DNA of 64,000 nucleotides from Niallia circulans. Its GTDB lineage: Bacteria > Bacillota > Bacilli > Bacillales > Cytobacillaceae. The position numbers and the translations under genes were made by a program. The stretch spans positions 722,501-786,500 of the forward strand of contig NZ_RIBP01000004.1 of assembly GCF_007273535.1 (NCBI RefSeq), given 5' to 3'. Positions 53,585 through 63,194 of the stretch are shown here, in pieces (positions within the stretch are counted from its first letter, which is position 1; each line of letters begins with the position of its first letter). The notes beneath the pieces are model-generated. The model did not search any database. It was not told the origin of the DNA and worked only from the letters and a program-made list of their open reading frames with translations.

Positions 53585-54343
53585 TTAAGCAAAATAGACA
53601 CAGATTTTATGATTATTAATTTCCTCTATCTGCATGTCCATTTCATAAATATCCTTTAAGACAGCTTGATTAATAATGCTGTCTGCTGGTCCATCATTAA
53701 CAAGTTTGCCATTCTTCAATGCCACGATATTGTCGGAATAGACAGAGGCAAAATTTATATCATGAATAACAATTACTACTGTTTTCCCAAGCTCATTAAC
53801 AAGTCTTCTGAGAACCTTCATAATTTGCACCGAATGCTTCATATCCAGGTTATTCAGTGGTTCATCGAGCAAGATGTATTCAGTATCTTGAGCAATAACC
53901 ATCGCAATATATGCTCTTTGCTTTTGGCCGCCACTCAATTGATCTAAATATTTATGCTGTATTTCATCAAGCTCCATATAAGAAATTGCTTCTGCAACAG
54001 CAGCTTTATCCTCTTTCGTTAGTCTCCCTTGAGAATATGGAAACCTTCCGAAGTTAACTAGCTCCTTTACAGTCAACCGAATATTTATGTGGTTGCTCTG
54101 CTTGAGAATGGATATCTTTTTTGCAAGCACATTGCTTTTTGTCGTAAAAACGCTTTGCCCATCAATTAAGACATCACCACTGTCACCTTTAATCAGCCTG
54201 CTGATAATGGATAGCAATGTACTTTTCCCTGCACCATTCGGACCGATAAAGGAAGTGATTTTTCCTTTTTCAATGGAAAGAGATACATTTTCAAGGACGC
54301 TTTTTCCATTGTATAGTTTACTGACATTCTTGACCTCTACCAT
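53585..54343 (-). CDS. yclP: Siderophore ABC transporter ATPase YclP
   Basis: 252 aa ABC ATPase with Walker A GPNGAGKST near 35-43, signature LSGGQKQRAYIAM near 135, and Walker B YILLDEPLNNLD. It energises YclNO. It overlaps yclO by 7 nt. The sequence follows FecE/FepC-type iron-siderophore ATPases. Confidence 0.94.
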   Translation of the reverse strand: MVEVKNVSKLYNGKSVLENVSLSIEKGKITSFIGPNGAGKSTLLSIISRLIKGDSGDVLIDGQSVFTTKSNVLAKKISILKQSNHINIRLTVKELVNFGRFPYSQGRLTKEDKAAVAEAISYMELDEIQHKYLDQLSGGQKQRAYIAMVIAQDTEYILLDEPLNNLDMKHSVQIMKVLRRLVNELGKTVVIVIHDINFASVYSDNIVALKNGKLVNDGPADSIINQAVLKDIYEMDMQIEEINNHKICVYFA

Positions 54344-55293
54344 GCTCTTCTCTCCTTTAATAATAAATAGATGAAATAAACGCCTCCGACAAAGTTAATG
54401 ATGACACTGATTGTTGTCGAGAATGTAAATACTCTTTCTACAATAAGCAAACCGCCGACGAGGGCTATAATGCTTAATAGAATGGAACCTGCAATAAGCT
54501 GGCTATGTTTGTATGTTCTCAGAAACTCCCTTGCCAGGTTTACAACGAGCAGTCCAAGAAAGGTGATTGGTCCGACAAGTGCAGTCGAAATACTAACCAA
54601 AATTGCCACGACGACAAGCATATTCCTTACAACACGATCATAATCTATCCCTAAATTAATCGCTTGCTCTTTTCCAAGTGACATTACATCAAAGAATTTA
54701 CTGTATCGCGATACATATAAAGCAACTGCTGCAATAATTACAATGCATATTGTCAATATATCTGTATTAACGCTATTGAAGCTTGCAAACATTTTGTCTT
54801 GCACAATCAGAAACTCATTTGGATCTATCAGCATCTGCATAAAGGATGACAGACTTGAGAAGAAGCTTCCAAGGATGATTCCAATAAGCAGAAGCAGCAG
54901 GATATTTTGACTTCCTTTCCTGAAAAACAAGTAGTACAAAGCAACAGAGAAAAGAATCATCAATCCAACTGATAATAGAAAGTTGACATTACTATTCAGC
55001 ATCGTTAAGCTTTGTGAGCCGAAAAAGAAAACTACAAATGTTTGGATAAATAAGTATAAAGAATCAAGTCCAAGAATGCTTGGAGTTAAGATTCGGTTAT
55101 TTGTAATGGTTTGAAAAACCATTGATGAAAATGCAATACATCCGCCTGTCAGGCATATTGCCAATATTTTGGTTGCTCTCCTTGGCATAACATATTCCCA
55201 GTTCACGCTGCTGACCTTTATTAGCATGAATACGGCAATAAGCAGTACGGCTATTATGGAAAGAAGTAAAAGTTTAGTCTTAGGCTGATTCAT
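54337..55293 (-). CDS. yclO: Siderophore ABC permease YclO
   Basis: 318 aa FecCD-type permease with about nine membrane helices. Coupling region GPITFLGLLVVNLARE near 225-240. It pairs with YclN. The start overlaps the yclN end by 14 nt. Confidence 0.92.
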   Translation of the reverse strand: MNQPKTKLLLLSIIAVLLIAVFMLIKVSSVNWEYVMPRRATKILAICLTGGCIAFSSMVFQTITNNRILTPSILGLDSLYLFIQTFVVFFFGSQSLTMLNSNVNFLLSVGLMILFSVALYYLFFRKGSQNILLLLLIGIILGSFFSSLSSFMQMLIDPNEFLIVQDKMFASFNSVNTDILTICIVIIAAVALYVSRYSKFFDVMSLGKEQAINLGIDYDRVVRNMLVVVAILVSISTALVGPITFLGLLVVNLAREFLRTYKHSQLIAGSILLSIIALVGGLLIVERVFTFSTTISVIINFVGGVYFIYLLLKERRAW

Positions 55294-56236
55294 ACGTTTT
55301 TCTCCTTACCAGTAAATAAAGGAAGATAGCACTTCCGATAACCCCAACCATCACACCAATTGAGATTTCATATGGATAAATGATAACCCGTCCAAGAATG
55401 TCACATATAAGAACAAAGTTTGCTCCTAGTAATGCTGTATGTGTTAAGCTATTCTTCAAATTATCACCCTTGTAAAGGGAAACTATATTAGGAATGATAA
55501 GACCCAAGAATGGAATCATTCCGACTGTAAGCAAAACCACTGATGAAACAAGCGCCACAATAACTAGACCGATATTGACAACTCGCTTATGGTTAAGGCC
55601 TAAATTCGTCGAGAATTCCTCACCCATTCCAGCAATTGTGAATTTATTCGCATAAAGGTATGCCACGATGAGTACTGGGATGCTTATATAAAGCAGCTCG
55701 TATCTGCCTTCCATAATCAGTGAAAAATCACCTTGAAGCCATGATGACATGTTTTGCACAAGATCATGTTTCATAGAAAAGAAAGTGGTAACCGAGCTAA
55801 TTATGTTTCCAAGCATTAAACCAACAAGTGGAATAAATATTGCATCCTTGAATTTGATTCGATTTAATATTTGCATGAATAGGAATGTACCTAGCAATGC
55901 AAAAACGAAGGCAACAAGCATCTTAACAATTGGAGTTGCAGTAGTGAACATCATTAGCGCAATAAGAATGCCAAATCTGGCCCAGTCCATCGTCCCTGCA
56001 GTCGTTGGAGACACAAATTTATTTCTGGTGATTTGCTGCATAATTAGTCCGCAAATGCTTAAGCTTATACCTGCAATAATAATGCTTATTAGACGGGGAA
56101 ATCTGCTGATTAATAGTATTTCTTTCTGATCCTCTGTTAATTGAAGTATGCTTAGAGGGTTAATATCAATTACTCCTATAAACAAGGAGGCAGTTGATAA
56201 CAGTACTAACATGATGCTTAAATATCTTATCTTCAT
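55280..56236 (-). CDS. yclN: Siderophore ABC permease YclN
   Basis: 318 aa FecCD-type permease, membrane helices throughout; RFPRLISIIIAGISLSICGLIMQ and GMIPFLGLIIPNIVSLY are the expected blocks. First gene of the importer operon, downstream of a Fur box, so it should be expressed under iron limitation. Confidence 0.93.
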   Translation of the reverse strand: MKIRYLSIMLVLLSTASLFIGVIDINPLSILQLTEDQKEILLISRFPRLISIIIAGISLSICGLIMQQITRNKFVSPTTAGTMDWARFGILIALMMFTTATPIVKMLVAFVFALLGTFLFMQILNRIKFKDAIFIPLVGLMLGNIISSVTTFFSMKHDLVQNMSSWLQGDFSLIMEGRYELLYISIPVLIVAYLYANKFTIAGMGEEFSTNLGLNHKRVVNIGLVIVALVSSVVLLTVGMIPFLGLIIPNIVSLYKGDNLKNSLTHTALLGANFVLICDILGRVIIYPYEISIGVMVGVIGSAIFLYLLVRRKTYESA

Positions 56237-56310
56237 AGATGGTAGATTGAGTCAAGAGCCTCTTTCTATTCGCCTCCTTACACACTGATGTAGTCCAATT
56301 AATTCTCAAC

Positions 56311-56325
56311 TGATTTTCATTATCA
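56311..56325. promoter_or_regulatory. Fur box upstream of yclN
   Basis: TGATTTTCATTATCA matches the 7-1-7 Fur consensus TGATAATNATTATCA at 12 of 14 fixed positions. It lies 75 nt before the yclN start. Confidence 0.75.
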
Positions 56326-56447
56326 CTTAGATTTATAAATTGATTTTAACACTTATTTTATTAACGTCAATGGGATTTATAGAACAATATCTCAACTTTC
56401 CATGGATTTTCGCCGAATTAGTTCTATTGAACTAGCATATAAACAAC

Positions 56448-56478
56448 AAAAAAAACCTCCAATTTCTCGGAGGTTTTT
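56448..56478 (-). terminator. terminator of qoxABCD
   Basis: Minus strand AAAAACCTCC pairs with GGAGGTTTTT around GAGAAATT, followed by T's, 5 nt after the qoxD stop. Confidence 0.92.
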
Positions 56479-56482
56479 CTTA

Positions 56483-56782
56483 TTAGTAATGAACATGTCC
56501 TGATGTCATTACCCAAATTGTTCCTGCAGCGACAACAATCGCACAGAAGAACGCATAGAAAATATTAATTAATTGCATTTTGCCTTCCCCTTCAGTCAAA
56601 TGCATGAACATGAAAAGTTGAAGCAATGCTTGAATTACTGCTAATGAACCAATAATCCACATAATTGTCACAAACGGCAAATCCGTATATCTTACAGCAC
56701 CTACTGTTGCAAAAGTCAGCAAAATAGAAACGATGAACCCTGCAACGTGGCCAGTTGGAAAACTGCTATTATGTTTAGCCAT
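56483..56782 (-). CDS. qoxD: Cytochrome aa3 quinol oxidase subunit IV (QoxD)
   Basis: 99 aa with three membrane helices: HVAGFIVSILLTFATVGAVRY, FVTIMWIIGSLAVIQALLQLFMFMHL and INIFYAFFCAIVVAAGTIWV. It stabilises the oxidase complex. Last gene of the operon, 3 nt after qoxC. Confidence 0.96.
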   Translation of the reverse strand: MAKHNSSFPTGHVAGFIVSILLTFATVGAVRYTDLPFVTIMWIIGSLAVIQALLQLFMFMHLTEGEGKMQLINIFYAFFCAIVVAAGTIWVMTSGHVHY

Positions 56783-56785
56783 AAA

Positions 56786-57385
56786 TTACACCATCCTTGC
56801 TAGATAAACGAATGTGAAGATGAAAATCCACACAACGTCTAAGAAGTGCCAATATAAGCTGATAATAAACGTTTTACGCGCAGTCGTAGGTGTCAATCCA
56901 CGTTTAGCCAATTGGATAATTACCGCAATCGCCCAGCCAATACCGATAGAAACGTGAAGTCCGTGTGTTCCTAACAGAACAAAGAAGCTGGAGAAATATG
57001 CGCTTGTCTGCATTTTCGCACCTTCATGAACATAATGGATGAACTCAGTCACCTCGAAGAATACGAACCCAGCACCAAGCAATAAAGTAATGATAAGCCA
57101 AACCAACAAGCCTTTTAAGTTATTGCGGCGCATATACCAGATAGCAATACCGCAAGTGAAACTACTTGTTAATAGTAGCATTGTTTCAATCATAACGTCT
57201 TTTAATATAAACAAATCTTTAGGAGTAGGTCCATCTGCAAAAGCATTGTATAGAGAACCGTGTGCGGCAAACAATGATGCAAATAAGACTATTTCAGCAC
57301 CTAGGAAGATCCAGAAACCAAAGATATTAAGACGGTTCTGTTCCGTTTGGTACTCCAACGGTAAAGAAGTATCTACTTTAGCCAT
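56786..57385 (-). CDS. qoxC: Cytochrome aa3 quinol oxidase subunit III (QoxC)
   Basis: 199 aa with five membrane helices, the compact heme-copper subunit III (FWIFLGAEIVLFASLFAAH; LLGTHGLHVSIGIGW; SLYWHFLDVVWIFIFTFVYL). The stop/start joint with qoxB shares one base. Confidence 0.97.
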   Translation of the reverse strand: MAKVDTSLPLEYQTEQNRLNIFGFWIFLGAEIVLFASLFAAHGSLYNAFADGPTPKDLFILKDVMIETMLLLTSSFTCGIAIWYMRRNNLKGLLVWLIITLLLGAGFVFFEVTEFIHYVHEGAKMQTSAYFSSFFVLLGTHGLHVSIGIGWAIAVIIQLAKRGLTPTTARKTFIISLYWHFLDVVWIFIFTFVYLARMV

Positions 57386-59343
57386 TATTTCTCATCCCTC
57401 CATGCACGCTCAATTTTCTTGATGTCGTCGACTTTCACGTGGTAGCCGTCATTATAATCAAATGAACGAACAAGTAAGCCAACGAATATAAAGGCAGCCG
57501 CAATTGCTGCTAGAGGAATCCACTCAAATACCATGAAGAATCCGGCAGCGCCAAAGATTACACACATGATAAATGGAAGCCCAGAATTGCTCGGCATATG
57601 AATTTCTTCTAATTCATTTTCTTTTAGTACTAACGCATCTTTATCTTTCTTCTTCATGTGCCAGAAAGCATCTAATGTTTTAACTTCAGGCAATTGTGCA
57701 AAGTTATAGAATTGTACAGGTGAAGCTGTATGCCATTCTAGAGTTCTTGCATCCCATGGATCTGTAGAAATATTGCGTTTTGCATAACGTGCACTCCAGT
57801 AGATGTTATACACTAATACTGCGAATCCAGCCGCAAGAATCAATGAACCTACTGCAGAAAGTGCGAATAATGGTGCAAACCCTGACTCTACAGAGAATGT
57901 GTAAGAACGTCTTACTGCACCTTTTAAGCCTAGGAAGAACATAGGCATAAATGTTAAGTTGAAACCAATGTTGAACAACCAGAAATGCCATTTTCCAAGA
58001 CGTTCGTTTAATGCGTGACCGAACATCTTTGGCCACCAGTAATAGAATCCTGCAAATACCGCGTATACTACCCCTGGAATCAACACATAATGGAAGTGAG
58101 CTACTAGGAATAAAGTATTATGGTATTGATAGTCAGCTGCAGCCATTGCAAGCATAACCCCTGTTACCCCACCAATAGTGAAGGTCGGAATGAAAGCAAG
58201 TGACCATAGCATTGCAGTTGTAAACTGGATGCGGCCTTTTCTCATTGTAAACAGCCAGTTGAAAATCTTAACCCCTGTAGGAACAGCGATTAACATTGTC
58301 GTAATAGAAAATACTGAGTTAACGACTGGTCCAGATCCCATTGTGTAGAAATGGTGAACCCAAACGACGAAACTCAAGATTGCAATTCCGACAATTGAAA
58401 TAATCATAGATTTATATCCATATAATGTTTTTCTTGAGAAAGTTGAAATAATCTCTGAGAACATACCAAATGCAGGCAGAACAACGATATAAACTTCAGG
58501 ATGTCCCCATAGCCAGAATAGGTTGTTCCAAAGCATTGCATTTCCTCCTCCTGAAACAGTGAAGAAATGTGTACCGAACATACGGTCAAAAGTCATCAAT
58601 GCTAAAGCAACAGTAAGAATTGGGAATGCAAAAATGATTAAAACGTTTGTCAATAAAGCAGTCCAAGTAAACATAGGCATTTTCATTAATGTCATGCCTT
58701 TTGTACGCATTTTCAGGATTGTGACAACAAAGTTAATACCTGTCATCAATGTTCCTGCCCCTGCAATCTGCAAGCCAATTGCGTAATAGTTATTACCTAC
58801 TCCAGGTGTAAACTCCTTACCTGCAAGCGGGAAGTACGATGTCCAACCAGCATCTGGAGAACCACCGACTACGAAAGAAATATTGAAAAGCATTGCTCCT
58901 GAGAAAGTTAGCCAGAAGCTCAAAGCGTTCAATTGCGGGAACGCAACGTCACGTGCTCCAATTTGTAATGGAATAACAACGTTCATAAGACCAATTAAAG
59001 CAGGCATCGCCATGAACAAGATCATGATAACACCATGTGTTGTAAATACTTCATCGTAATGCTGTGCATCCAAGAACTTCATGTCTGGTGCCGCTGTTTG
59101 TGCTTTCATCATTAAACCATCTATACCGCCACGGAAGAACATTAATACCGCAACAATAATGTACATTATACCAATACGTTTATGATCGACAGTTGTGATC
59201 CATTCATCCCATAGGTAACGCCATTTTTTCAAATACGTGATTAGAACTAAAGCACCAATCATCGTCAATGCGATACCGATTTGGGAGCCAAGGATCAACG
59301 GGTCTCCTTTAACAAGGATTTCATTCCACTTAATGTCCATCAA
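57385..59343 (-). CDS. qoxB: Cytochrome aa3 quinol oxidase subunit I (QoxB)
   Basis: 652 aa heme-copper oxidase core with about 15 membrane segments. Heme and CuB His are in TTHGVIMI, WLWGHPEVYIVVLPAFGM (His-Pro-Glu-Val-Tyr) and WVHHFYTMG, and heme ligands in VAHFHYVLIPG. It reduces oxygen to water and pumps protons using electrons from menaquinol. The ORF begins MMDIKWNEI; either Met may be used. It overlaps qoxA by 4 nt. Confidence 0.98.
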   Translation of the reverse strand: MMDIKWNEILVKGDPLILGSQIGIALTMIGALVLITYLKKWRYLWDEWITTVDHKRIGIMYIIVAVLMFFRGGIDGLMMKAQTAAPDMKFLDAQHYDEVFTTHGVIMILFMAMPALIGLMNVVIPLQIGARDVAFPQLNALSFWLTFSGAMLFNISFVVGGSPDAGWTSYFPLAGKEFTPGVGNNYYAIGLQIAGAGTLMTGINFVVTILKMRTKGMTLMKMPMFTWTALLTNVLIIFAFPILTVALALMTFDRMFGTHFFTVSGGGNAMLWNNLFWLWGHPEVYIVVLPAFGMFSEIISTFSRKTLYGYKSMIISIVGIAILSFVVWVHHFYTMGSGPVVNSVFSITTMLIAVPTGVKIFNWLFTMRKGRIQFTTAMLWSLAFIPTFTIGGVTGVMLAMAAADYQYHNTLFLVAHFHYVLIPGVVYAVFAGFYYWWPKMFGHALNERLGKWHFWLFNIGFNLTFMPMFFLGLKGAVRRSYTFSVESGFAPLFALSAVGSLILAAGFAVLVYNIYWSARYAKRNISTDPWDARTLEWHTASPVQFYNFAQLPEVKTLDAFWHMKKKDKDALVLKENELEEIHMPSNSGLPFIMCVIFGAAGFFMVFEWIPLAAIAAAFIFVGLLVRSFDYNDGYHVKVDDIKKIERAWRDEK

Positions 59344-60284
59344 TGCTCACCCCCATCAGTTTTCTCTTCGCTGTCTGCATCTTCATGATCGAAGATTTTA
59401 CCTTGGTAACCATGAACTTTGTACAATTCAGGGTTCAAGTAATAGTTAGAAGTTCCGCCTTTACCATGATCAATCCATTCTAAATGTGTATTAGAGAATG
59501 TCATGCGTCCTAAATGCGTAGGCTTCAACAATTCTTTATATTTATCTTCTGATAGCTTAGGTGCAGTATCTTTTACTTCATCTACCCAAGCATTGTAATC
59601 ATCTTGTGTTTCAGCTTCTACGTTGAATTGCATTTCTGCATATCCTTTACCGTTGAAGTTTGTGTTTTGTCCTAAATATTCACCTGTATGATCTGCAACT
59701 AGGTATAGCTCTGTTTCAGCTCCATACATTGTGTATTTTTGACCAGCAAGCTGTGGAACCCAGAAAGATTGCATTGTTCCAGCAGAAGTCAATTTAAATT
59801 CAATCGGAACACCAGCAGGGATTTTAACGTAGTTCACTGTTTCAATTCCCTCTTCTGGATAACTGAAAATCCATTTCCAGTCTGCAGATGTGACATTGAT
59901 CACAACTGGTTCCTGATCTTCGTAATTCTTTGGAATATCTTCCACTGCATAGATTGTTTTGACAGTTGGAATTGTCAAAGCAATAATGATTAAGAAAGGG
60001 ATAACAGTCCAGACAATCTCAAGCACTGTACTTCCGTGCTCCTCTGGCGGTTCATACCCTTCATTTTCAGGTTTAGCACGGTATTTCCAAACAATGTAAC
60101 CGAACAAACCAAAAACAACTATTACGATAATTGCCATAAAAATAAGCGACCAGTTAATCAAATCCATAATGCTTTTAGCTACAGGGCCTTTTGGATCAAA
60201 TACAACCATGCTTTCACAGCCGCTAAGTACAAAAATTGGCAAAATCGCTAGAAGTGATAATAACAAGCCTTTTTTTGACTTCAT
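59340..60284 (-). CDS. qoxA: Cytochrome aa3 quinol oxidase subunit II (QoxA)
   Basis: 314 aa lipoprotein (lipobox LSGC, Cys23), two membrane helices (about 42-68 and 88-108), then a cupredoxin domain. The CuA Cys and His ligands of cytochrome c oxidases are missing (YGAETELYLVADHTGEYLGQN has no CxxxC), as expected for a quinol oxidase. Acidic C-terminus. It heads qoxABCD. AAGGAGATGC precedes the ATG. Confidence 0.97.
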   Translation of the reverse strand: MKSKKGLLLSLLAILPIFVLSGCESMVVFDPKGPVAKSIMDLINWSLIFMAIIVIVVFGLFGYIVWKYRAKPENEGYEPPEEHGSTVLEIVWTVIPFLIIIALTIPTVKTIYAVEDIPKNYEDQEPVVINVTSADWKWIFSYPEEGIETVNYVKIPAGVPIEFKLTSAGTMQSFWVPQLAGQKYTMYGAETELYLVADHTGEYLGQNTNFNGKGYAEMQFNVEAETQDDYNAWVDEVKDTAPKLSEDKYKELLKPTHLGRMTFSNTHLEWIDHGKGGTSNYYLNPELYKVHGYQGKIFDHEDADSEEKTDGGEH

Positions 60285-60332
60285 TTAGTGCATCTCCTTC
60301 CAATTTAACTTTTAAATGTTAAAATATTCACA

Positions 60333-60362
60333 GAATGTTCAAGATTTAGACATAGAACATTC
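60333..60362. promoter_or_regulatory. inverted repeat in the qoxA leader
   Basis: Perfect 8-bp arms GAATGTTC and GAACATTC, 14-nt spacer, 49-78 nt before qoxA. It could be an operator or an RNA hairpin. Upstream, TTGTCA-N18-TATGAT near 60407-60436 is a plausible sigma-A promoter. Otherwise 60437-60656 shows nothing I can name. Confidence 0.45.
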
Positions 60363-60657
60363 ATTTTAAATAGGTAAAATACTATTATTACTACCTGTAT
60401 GATGATATCATATCTCGAAGCATGTAAATGTGACAAAAATCGTAAGGATATTTTTTCCAAATATCACAATTAAATTGCCCTTAATCTAGCAAACATTTTC
60501 CAAGAAGATACCAACTCAGTAATTATAGCAGATGTGGCTATGAAAATCTATGTCCATAAACTTGTCACATCTACTTTTTTAAAAGGATATGGACCCATTA
60601 TTACCCAAACGAAATGCTTCTATTATATATACCTTTTTTTCATGAGAATTAATATAG

Positions 60658-60688
60658 AAAAGGCTGGAACATTTCGTTCCAGCCTTTG
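60658..60688 (-). terminator. terminator after the PBP gene
   Basis: Minus strand AAAGGCTGGAAC pairs with GTTCCAGCCTTT around GAAAT, followed by TCTAT. Confidence 0.88.
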
Positions 60689-60692
60689 GTTT

Positions 60693-62792
60693 TTATTGAC
60701 CCATTATTTCATTCCATTTGTCTTTAAGCTTACCGCTGATAACTCCAGCATCTTCTTTCATTTCATCTAGCACTTGACTCCATTTGGAAGAATTCTCTTC
60801 AATTGTTGTTTGAATTTCTTTTGCCTTTTCCTTAATTGCTTCTTTTGTTTCTTCCACTTTCTGTGTTCGCTCTTTTTTACCTGCAAGCTGGTCGCTCACA
60901 GATATAACAGCGAAGTTCTCTGGCTCCACATACTGGACTGCTTGATCCATGATTGTTTTGAAAATTGGTACGACATCTCCTGAGCTTTTACTCTTAAGAT
61001 AATGCTGATTATCAGTTTTGTCATAGCCGAGCCACATTGCTCCAACTAAGTTTGGCGTATAGCCGACAAACCACTGATCTTTTGTACCAGACAGATTAGC
61101 GTTAGCCAATTGTGTCGAGCCTGTTTTTCCAGCTATTTCAAAACCTGTCACCTTTGCTCCTTGGCCTGTACCTGAATCTATAACATCCAACAGCATGGAG
61201 GTCATATCCTCTGCGACAGACTTTGATGTCACTTTAGTCGACTTTGATTGATACTCTGCAATGACATTGCCTGTTGGTCCTACAATCTTAGTAATCAAAT
61301 GGCCTTCCATCCGAATTCCGTTGTTCGGGAATGTGGAATATGCTTCTGCCATCTGCAGTGGAGATACACCCTTATACATTCCTCCAAGTGCAATACCTAG
61401 ATATTTATCTTCTGTCTCATCATACGGAATGCCGAATCGCTCTAAAGCATCGAGCCCTTTATCAAGTCCTATTTTATCCAATAACCAAACTGCAGGAACG
61501 TTTAAAGATTTCTCCAGTGCCTCATACATCGGCACATCCCCTTGGTAGGTCTTTGTAAAGTTTTGCGGCTCATAGTCACCTTTTTTAAACGGTTCATCCT
61601 TCAGAATAGAAGTGGTCTTATAGCCTGCTTCAAGTGCCGGTGTATAAACCGCCAACGGCTTCATTGTTGAGCCCGGCTGAACCTTAATTTGTGTTGCACG
61701 GTTATAGCCTCTGAAAACCTGTTCTCCCCTGCCCCCAACAAGACCTCTAATACCGCCTGTCTCAGGGTCAAGCAACACAGCACCACCCTGTGAAGAAGTT
61801 CCATCACTGCTTGATGGAAATAAGGAGTCATTTGCAAATGTTTTTTCTAGTGTTGATTGCAGGTTCTGGTCCATTTCTGTATATATTTTATAGCCTCTTG
61901 TTAAAATCTCTTCTTGGGTAAGCCCATATTGGGAAATTGCCTCATCTATTACAGAATCGACAAAGTAAGGATAATCTCTATCAATGAACGAGCCTCCGCC
62001 GTCTTCTAGCACAATCTTTTCATCAATCGCTTCTTTATATTCAGCTTCTGAGATTACTTTTTCTTCCTTCATTTTGCCAAGCACTATATTTCGCCGCTTA
62101 ATCGCACCTTCATAATTTTTATACGGATCAAGAGCAGATGGTGCCTGTAGCAAGCCCGCAAGCAGTGCTGATTCGCTTACAGAAATATCCTTGATGTTTT
62201 TGTTATAGTACTTTTTAGCTGCTTGATCTATTCCCCATGCACCGCTCCCAAAGTAAACATGATTAAGATACATTTGTAGAATTTCATCCTTGCTGTAGTG
62301 CTTCTCTATTTCCACAGCTAAAAATAATTCCTCTGCTTTCCGTTTGTATGTCTGTTCAGAAGATAACAGGGCATTTTTTGTAAGCTGCTGTGTAATTGTG
62401 CTGCCTCCGCCCGTTATACTGCCAGCAAGAAGGTTTTTAAAGAAAGCGCGTGTTATGCCTTTTAAATCAAAACCATTATGACTGTAGAATCGCTCATCCT
62501 CAATGGAGACTACAGCCCCCGGCACATAATCTGGCAGATCCTTCAGCTCTATTCCTTCCGTTCTTTCTGTCTTTATTTCCGTGGCCTCATCGCCGTCTTT
62601 GTCATAAATGACGGTAGCCTGGCTTAATCCAGCCTTCAACGTACTTACGTTTGCTTGGCTTGCCAAATACATGAAATATAATATAGAAACTAGTACAAAT
62701 AATAGTAATGCTAACAAAAGAATTTGTGTTAAATGTCTTCTTTTCCAAAACCGCCAGAACATACCTAGCAGAGATTTGATTTTATCCATCAT
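60693..62792 (-). CDS. Class A penicillin-binding protein (PBP1A/2A-like)
   Basis: 699 aa bifunctional peptidoglycan synthase. A cytoplasmic tail, one membrane helix (24-43), then GT51 with catalytic E98 in EDERFYSHNGFD, GGGSTITQQLTKN (128-140) and RKAEELFLAVEIE. Transpeptidase motifs: S375-TMK378, SLN (429-431) and KTGS (556-559). The last 65 residues form a charged helical tail (KKERTQKVEETKEAIKEKAKEIQ-like), not typical for short class A PBPs. It polymerises and cross-links glycan outside the membrane. Which B. subtilis PBP is orthologous is unclear. Confidence 0.94.
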   Translation of the reverse strand: MMDKIKSLLGMFWRFWKRRHLTQILLLALLLFVLVSILYFMYLASQANVSTLKAGLSQATVIYDKDGDEATEIKTERTEGIELKDLPDYVPGAVVSIEDERFYSHNGFDLKGITRAFFKNLLAGSITGGGSTITQQLTKNALLSSEQTYKRKAEELFLAVEIEKHYSKDEILQMYLNHVYFGSGAWGIDQAAKKYYNKNIKDISVSESALLAGLLQAPSALDPYKNYEGAIKRRNIVLGKMKEEKVISEAEYKEAIDEKIVLEDGGGSFIDRDYPYFVDSVIDEAISQYGLTQEEILTRGYKIYTEMDQNLQSTLEKTFANDSLFPSSSDGTSSQGGAVLLDPETGGIRGLVGGRGEQVFRGYNRATQIKVQPGSTMKPLAVYTPALEAGYKTTSILKDEPFKKGDYEPQNFTKTYQGDVPMYEALEKSLNVPAVWLLDKIGLDKGLDALERFGIPYDETEDKYLGIALGGMYKGVSPLQMAEAYSTFPNNGIRMEGHLITKIVGPTGNVIAEYQSKSTKVTSKSVAEDMTSMLLDVIDSGTGQGAKVTGFEIAGKTGSTQLANANLSGTKDQWFVGYTPNLVGAMWLGYDKTDNQHYLKSKSSGDVVPIFKTIMDQAVQYVEPENFAVISVSDQLAGKKERTQKVEETKEAIKEKAKEIQTTIEENSSKWSQVLDEMKEDAGVISGKLKDKWNEIMGQ

Positions 62793-62947
62793 TTTACCCT
62801 TTCCTTTTCTTCAATCTATATACTTTCTATTTAGACGTAATGTTGCCATAAATTGTTGCAGTTCATTCTATAAAAACTATATGCTCTTTCAGCAGCAAAT
62901 ACAATATTTATTATAGCCAAAATACTAGACTCTCCCTCCTTTTGGCT

Positions 62948-62973
62948 TGTTTATCTATTACTCAGGCTGGGAA
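62948..62973 (+). promoter_or_regulatory. sigma-B promoter of the 39-aa peptide gene
   Basis: GTTTAT, 14-nt spacer, GGGAAT. Fits GTTTAA-N12-15-GGGWAW with one mismatch, and ends 25 nt before the ATG. Confidence 0.72.
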
Positions 62974-62998
62974 TAGATAAGAAAAAGGAGTGATTGAT

Positions 62999-63118
62999 AT
63001 GAAGAAAATGATAAGAACAGCAATTAAATGGGCTCCAGTCATTTATCCTATCGTCAAAAAACTGATGGAAAAGCGAAAGCAGTCTAAAGGCGGTTCTGCT
63101 TCACGAATGCCAAACTAA
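62999..63118 (+). CDS. 39-aa basic peptide, sigma-B-type promoter
   Basis: [20 protein letters not shown] then a Lys/Arg-rich, Ser/Gly-ending tail. An AAAAAGGAGTGATT ribosome-binding site lies 8 nt before the ATG and a strong terminator follows the stop, so it is a self-contained gene. Residues 9-20 are an amphipathic or membrane-associating helix followed by a basic segment ([11 protein letters not shown]). No known motif. Divergent from the PBP gene. Confidence 0.7.
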   Translation: MKKMIRTAIKWAPVIYPIVKKLMEKRKQSKGGSASRMPN

Positions 63119-63119
63119 A

Positions 63120-63157
63120 TAAAAAAGGCTGAAACTTAAAGGTTTCAGCCTTTTCTA
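63120..63157 (+). terminator. terminator after the 39-aa peptide gene
   Basis: AAAAGGCTGAAAC pairs with GTTTCAGCCTTTT around TTAAAG, with an A-tract on the left as well. Confidence 0.9.
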
Positions 63158-63160
63158 ATA

Positions 63161-63192
63161 GAAAAAAAAGCTGATATTCGTCAGCTTTTTTC
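63161..63192 (-). terminator. terminator after the glycosyltransferase gene
   Basis: Minus strand AAAAAAGCTGAC...(G)TCAGCTTTTTTTT stem with loop GAATA, 2 nt after the stop. Confidence 0.88.
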
Positions 63193-63194
63193 CA

